From Gyrodactylus bullatarudis (Eukaryota; Platyhelminthes; Monogenea; Gyrodactylidea; Gyrodactylidae): a stretch of 64,000 bases of DNA. Position numbers and translations under genes: made by a program. The DNA lies in assembly GCA_012064415.1 (NCBI GenBank), contig SSNU01000404.1, positions 171,081 to 235,080 on the forward strand, in the 5' to 3' direction. Of this stretch, positions 61,601 to 64,000 are shown in pieces. The notes beneath the pieces were generated by a model, which searched no databases, was not told the origin of the DNA, and worked only from the letters and a program-made list of their open reading frames with translations. Numbering within the stretch: position 1 is the first letter of the stretch; each line of letters begins with the position of its first letter.

Positions 61601-62448
61601 CTAACGGCCGATGGCGGCTGTAAAAAAAATTTGACGAAGAAACGAATAGCACCATGAGAATCAGCGTGAAAAACTGAACAAAATATCAAAAATTCAGCCT
61701 GGTTGATATTTTTTGTTGTACCGTGTAAGCAGATTTTTTCTTCAGATTATTAAAACTCAGCCAGTCCTTTGTCTAGAGTAAAACTAGACCAAATAGTCCT
61801 GTTTTGAGGCCCTAATAGCTTACTAATAACTTATTAGTAATAACTCATTCGAATTGATGAATAATTCATTATTATTGTAGATTTCTCAATCCTAAAATGT
61901 CGATTAGCTCGATAATATTTTTGACAAACCCAGTGATTCCAGTCTACGGAGATATTCTTATCGCATTTTATCTAAAATCCACTCAATCAGGTATTACAGA
62001 TGTTCTCTTCCGGTACGATCATCAGAAATTATACTTCTTAAAAAAATATTCATCTCACCTTTTCTAGAGTTCAGTTTAATTCGTGTGATTTCAGAGAAAA
62101 CCAAAATTTTTGTGTTTATTCAAAGGCTGAAATCGATAAAATTAACCAAGGTGAGCCCTTATCACGTGTAACTGAGAAGTTACGCGTTCTTGAAAAATAT
62201 ACAGTTTAATTGAAAAAAATAATTTTTATTAAATTCCTTTGTTATTAATGTATATATTATATAGTTCTTTTTTACGAATAAATTTAATTTAAAAACTAAT
62301 TATTTCTTTTGATAGAGGACAATGTTCCGAATGAAGCAGCTTTTGTGGTTTATCTGACGAACAACGAAAAGATTAGACAAGGTAAGCTAAATTTATGAAT
62401 ATGTATTCTTTGATTAAAATTAATTATCATACAGAGAAATTTGGTTGA
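49635..62448 (+). CDS. Auxilin/tensin-type protein: PTEN-like pseudophosphatase plus C2
   Basis: Exons join in phase: 59401-59439, 59499-59802, 59924-60069, 60120-60385, 60548-60907, 61881-62012, 62068-62150, 62316-62381 and 62435-62448, giving 469 residues. A first exon at 49635-49739 (35 basic residues, donor GTGAGC, phase 0) fits but is inferred. The PTP-like domain starts at YISERIIVVTYP and has RIFNLVGF, WPRALAPGL and the P-loop region VAIIHCTGQSNLIVLYLACYL, then PSQKRYVNYYKEIL. The Cys is kept, but the phosphate-binding Arg is absent (CTGQSNL), so catalysis is unlikely. The C2 domain has VYGDILIAFYLKST and FRVQFNSCDF. Auxilin/GAK and tensins share this pair of domains; the HC...LACYLCLCK pattern is closer to auxilin/GAK. 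No J domain, kinase, SH2 or PTB follows, so the protein stops after C2. A lipid-binding role is inferred. Its last exon overlaps the convergent gene. Confidence 0.8.
51806..53524. mobile_element. hAT-type MITE split by a Penelope insertion
   Basis: The ends are TATGGTGGTAAAAA and TTTTTACCGCCCTA, flanked by identical 8-bp duplications CTGATATC (51798-51805 and 53525-53532). The left part (51806 to about 52137) and right part (about 53403 to 53524) align with the copy at 29929-30382. Together they total 454 bp, the exact length of that copy. The roughly 1.27 kb between is a Penelope-like retroelement. Confidence 0.85.
52138..53402 (+). pseudogene. Penelope-like element: RT C-terminus plus GIY-YIG endonuclease
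   Basis: The frame 52235-52771 carries the RT catalytic box IRYVDDTFIL, then KFTMKKESTESFLDVKLTR and a fingers/thumb-like tail. After a frameshift near 52750 the next frame reads LKIVFKTQRLFSLI...KILIYKF, a TGA at 52893-52895, then CDCGASYIGRTIRKLSTRSNDH and IKQENHEASISNFSIL, which is a GIY-YIG endonuclease (SYIGRT core). RT followed by GIY-YIG is specific to Penelope-like elements. 5' truncation, a frameshift and a stop make it inactive. A 15-bp inverted repeat (52211-52225 and 53383-53397, core TTTGTAGTTATAG) flanks the coding part. Confidence 0.88.
54336..55112. mobile_element. Second hAT-type non-autonomous element, 777 bp
   Basis: The ends are TAGAGCAACCA and the inverse of TAGGGTAACCA. 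Flanking 8-mers CTTATAAC (54328-54335) and CTTATAAG (55113-55120) match at 7 of 8. Both subterminal regions carry 'aatgcc..tttttgcc'-like tracts. No transposase is seen. Its ends differ from the 454-bp family, so it is a separate hAT lineage. Confidence 0.75.
56095..56900. repeat. Inverted pair of short tandem repeats (about 27-30 bp unit)
   Basis: About 56095-56190 (+) contains 'gaaattcaataagga' units and 'aatagtattttaaa.tttcat'. About 56740-56900 has the same units on the opposite strand, in more copies. Read on the minus strand, the right block encodes recurring K-F-x-K-E peptides (LMKFIKE, FMKFNKE, LIQFIKE) with stops between some units. It may be a decayed coding repeat or a satellite seed. 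Confidence 0.5.
60927..61814. mobile_element. hAT-like element in an intron of the auxilin/tensin-like gene
   Basis: The ends are TAGGGCCTCAAAA and its inverse TTTTGAGGCCCTA, a typical hAT end. Flanking 8-mers are GTTATTAC and ATAGCTTA, which do not match well, so the target duplication has decayed or the edge is off by a base or two. No transposase is seen. It fills most of the intron 60908-61880. Confidence 0.65.
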
Positions 62449-64000
62449 TTCTTGACTCATAAACTTTGTTGTGTTTCATAGGATTCATGAGGCTGTTTGA
62501 GCGTATAAAAATGGGCTTTGAGTCAATTGTATCACAGGATTTTGATCGGAATAACTTTTTGATCATCTTCAATAGGACACCCTCCGAGTCATGATCTGAG
62601 TTGCTTGATTTCCTAAGGCCTTCGTTAGTTTTTGATTCACTTTTGGAAAGGTCTTGAGAATCAATATTACCCTGCATCATGCTGATGGCAGTGAACTCTT
62701 TCAGAATATTTTTGTTGATATTAGTACTAGAGTGATATCTGAGAGGGTCTTCATTCTTTTTGGCATACATCTTCGATCCTTTTACAGATTGTGACATGTA
62801 TTCATACTTTGATTTCAATAACCGATTAAAAGTCGTGCGAATAGATGAAGATTCATCGTTAAAGTTGTGGGATTTAGATTTTTTCAATTCTTTATCAATG
62901 CATGTAGCTAAGTTTGCCCATTTTTGATCCCTTCGTATCGGCTGATCTTCAGTTTCATAAATCGAATTATGAGCGTCGTTTGCATAGATTGCACTGAAGA
63001 TATTTGGATCGAATCTCGAATCATTGAGAATTGAGGTAGCGTTTCGATTGAAAAATGAATCAATTTGAGCAGTATCTTCAGACAAAAAATTCGAGCGATT
63101 TAGAATAGAGGTAGATTTAAAAGTATCAATATCATTCGATGTCAACATGGCATCATCAATGGTCATATCAAAATTTGAATTAGGATTAGTGTTTTTAGAA
63201 AAAGAATCAATTGGAGTATGAAGCGGGTGACCATTAGACTGAATAGATTGACGAATCTGCTCAAGCAGGAAAAGTTTACCGTTATCATTAATGGGCTCGC
63301 TATCATCAAAAGATTGAGATTCAGAATTACCAGAAAAAAGAGGGATATTATGTTGTGAAGAAATGTTTGGCTGAACAAAAATTTGAGAATCGCTCATTAT
63401 ATAGTCATATCGAGGTTGGGATTCTAAAGTAAATGATTTAGAATCAAGATGACTTTTAGAATCGACTTTGAGGTCTACCTTTGTGTTCATGTTGGTGCTC
63501 AGCGTTGGATCAAGCTTCATGTCGATCTTTGGATCAAGGCCTGCGCCGACCTTGATTTCTGCGTCGGGCATCTTGGGCATGGACAGGTTAGGTGTGTTGG
63601 CTTTGATCGTCGAGCCAATATCCGTCTTTATGGCGGAGGCTGTTGAAGATATGCCATCTTTGATGTTTGATACCTCGGCCTTGATGTCTTTCTTGATGTC
63701 TGAGAGGCTGGGTGTTTTCAAGTCAGTGTTGATTTTCAAGGAAGGTAGGTTGATTTCTGCGTCGGGCATCTTGGGCATGGACAGGTTAGGTGTGTTGGCT
63801 TTGATCGTCGAGCCAATATCCGTCTTTATGGCGGAGGCTGTTGAAGATATGCCATCTTTGATGTTTGATACCCCGGCCTTGATGTCTGAGAGGCTGGGTG
63901 TTTTCAAGTCAGTGTTGATTTTCATGGAAGGTAGGTTGAAGCCTTCTCCGGACATTTTCAGAGTACCCCGGTCGGGAGAAGTGGAGGGCGTCTTACTCTT
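62420..64000 (-). CDS. 3' part of a repeat-containing, mostly disordered protein (partial)
   Basis: An open frame of at least 527 codons runs in from the window edge and ends with TAA at 62422-62420. The in-frame ATG at 63955 is preceded by more open codons, so the true start lies beyond the window. The N-terminal part seen here has two near-identical 62-66-residue repeats with SLSDIK, VSNIKDGISSTASAIKTDIG and NLSMPKMPDAEI; the 'MPKMPDAE' pattern recalls AHNAK-type repeats, but this is weak. A Ser/Asn/Asp-rich region without repeats follows. No signal peptide or membrane helix. Its last codons overlap the final exon of the convergent auxilin/tensin-like gene. Confidence 0.75.
   Translation of the reverse strand, partial: KSKTPSTSPDRGTLKMSGEGFNLPSMKINTDLKTPSLSDIKAGVSNIKDGISSTASAIKTDIGSTIKANTPNLSMPKMPDAEINLPSLKINTDLKTPSLSDIKKDIKAEVSNIKDGISSTASAIKTDIGSTIKANTPNLSMPKMPDAEIKVGAGLDPKIDMKLDPTLSTNMNTKVDLKVDSKSHLDSKSFTLESQPRYDYIMSDSQIFVQPNISSQHNIPLFSGNSESQSFDDSEPINDNGKLFLLEQIRQSIQSNGHPLHTPIDSFSKNTNPNSNFDMTIDDAMLTSNDIDTFKSTSILNRSNFLSEDTAQIDSFFNRNATSILNDSRFDPNIFSAIYANDAHNSIYETEDQPIRRDQKWANLATCIDKELKKSKSHNFNDESSSIRTTFNRLLKSKYEYMSQSVKGSKMYAKKNEDPLRYHSSTNINKNILKEFTAISMMQGNIDSQDLSKSESKTNEGLRKSSNSDHDSEGVLLKMIKKLFRSKSCDTIDSKPIFIRSNSLMNPMKHNKVYESRINQISLYDN
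63552..63935 (-). repeat. Coding tandem duplication, 198- and 186-bp units
   Basis: 63552-63749 and 63750-63935 are nearly identical at the DNA level. The main difference is a 12-bp in-frame block (four residues around KKDI) present only in the first. Such identity, including third codon positions, indicates a recent duplication or active homogenisation. Confidence 0.85.

Overview
The window is about two-thirds A+T nuclear DNA from an animal, probably a small invertebrate. The evidence is spliced genes with GT-AG introns and the standard code, animal-type orthologues (DNAJC25, DHX38/Prp16, SEM1/DSS1, MINPP1, dynein light intermediate chain, beta-1,4-galactosyltransferase, EFHC, an auxilin/tensin-like protein), and eukaryotic transposons (LINE, Penelope, hAT, Mutator, pogo, Tc1/mariner-like MITEs). 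I could not assign a phylum. All gene models were rebuilt by hand by joining exons whose reading phases match; most exons are too short or too split to show as long ORFs.

Layout. 1-632 is a foldback repeat cut by the window edge. 3225-10257 (+) is an unrecognised multi-exon gene with a palindromic MITE in its last intron. 10953-12596 holds two divergent EF-hand genes. 12979-15504 (-) is DNAJC25 with an antisense LINE in an intron, divergent from a sugar transporter at 15599-18062 (+). 18669-23748 (-) carries SEM1 and DHX38 in tandem. 24075-26000 (-) is MINPP1, divergent from dynein light intermediate chain at 26165-31931 (+), whose introns hold a foldback, two hAT copies and a Mutator-like element. 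32969-35373 (-) is a beta-1,4-galactosyltransferase, 57 bp from the EFHC gene at 35431-40431 (+). 40941-41432 (+) encodes a secreted Cys-rich protein. 41433-47990 is mostly gene-poor with a pogo transposase relic. 47993-48948 (-) is a small EMC10-like gene. 49635-62448 (+) is an auxilin/tensin-like gene with a possible 9.7-kb first intron full of transposons. 62420-64000 (-) is the end of a repeat-bearing protein gene.

Two features of genome organisation stand out. First, introns fall into size classes: an ultra-short class of 27-32 nt (six cases, several fixed by protein homology), a class near 50-80 nt, and long introns that carry transposons. Second, genes sit in tight head-to-head pairs (57, 94, 164 and 738 bp apart), and two convergent genes overlap at their coding ends.

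Functionally the genes are housekeeping and cell-biological: splicing (DHX38), proteasome/TREX-2 (SEM1), ER and Golgi (DNAJC25, EMC10-like, B4GALT, MINPP1), microtubule transport and cilia (dynein LIC, EFHC), calcium binding (EF-hand pair), and sugar uptake. I see no metabolic cluster or defence island. The most notable mobile-DNA observation is a family of 454-bp hAT MITEs with perfect 8-bp target duplications, one copy split by a Penelope retroelement.
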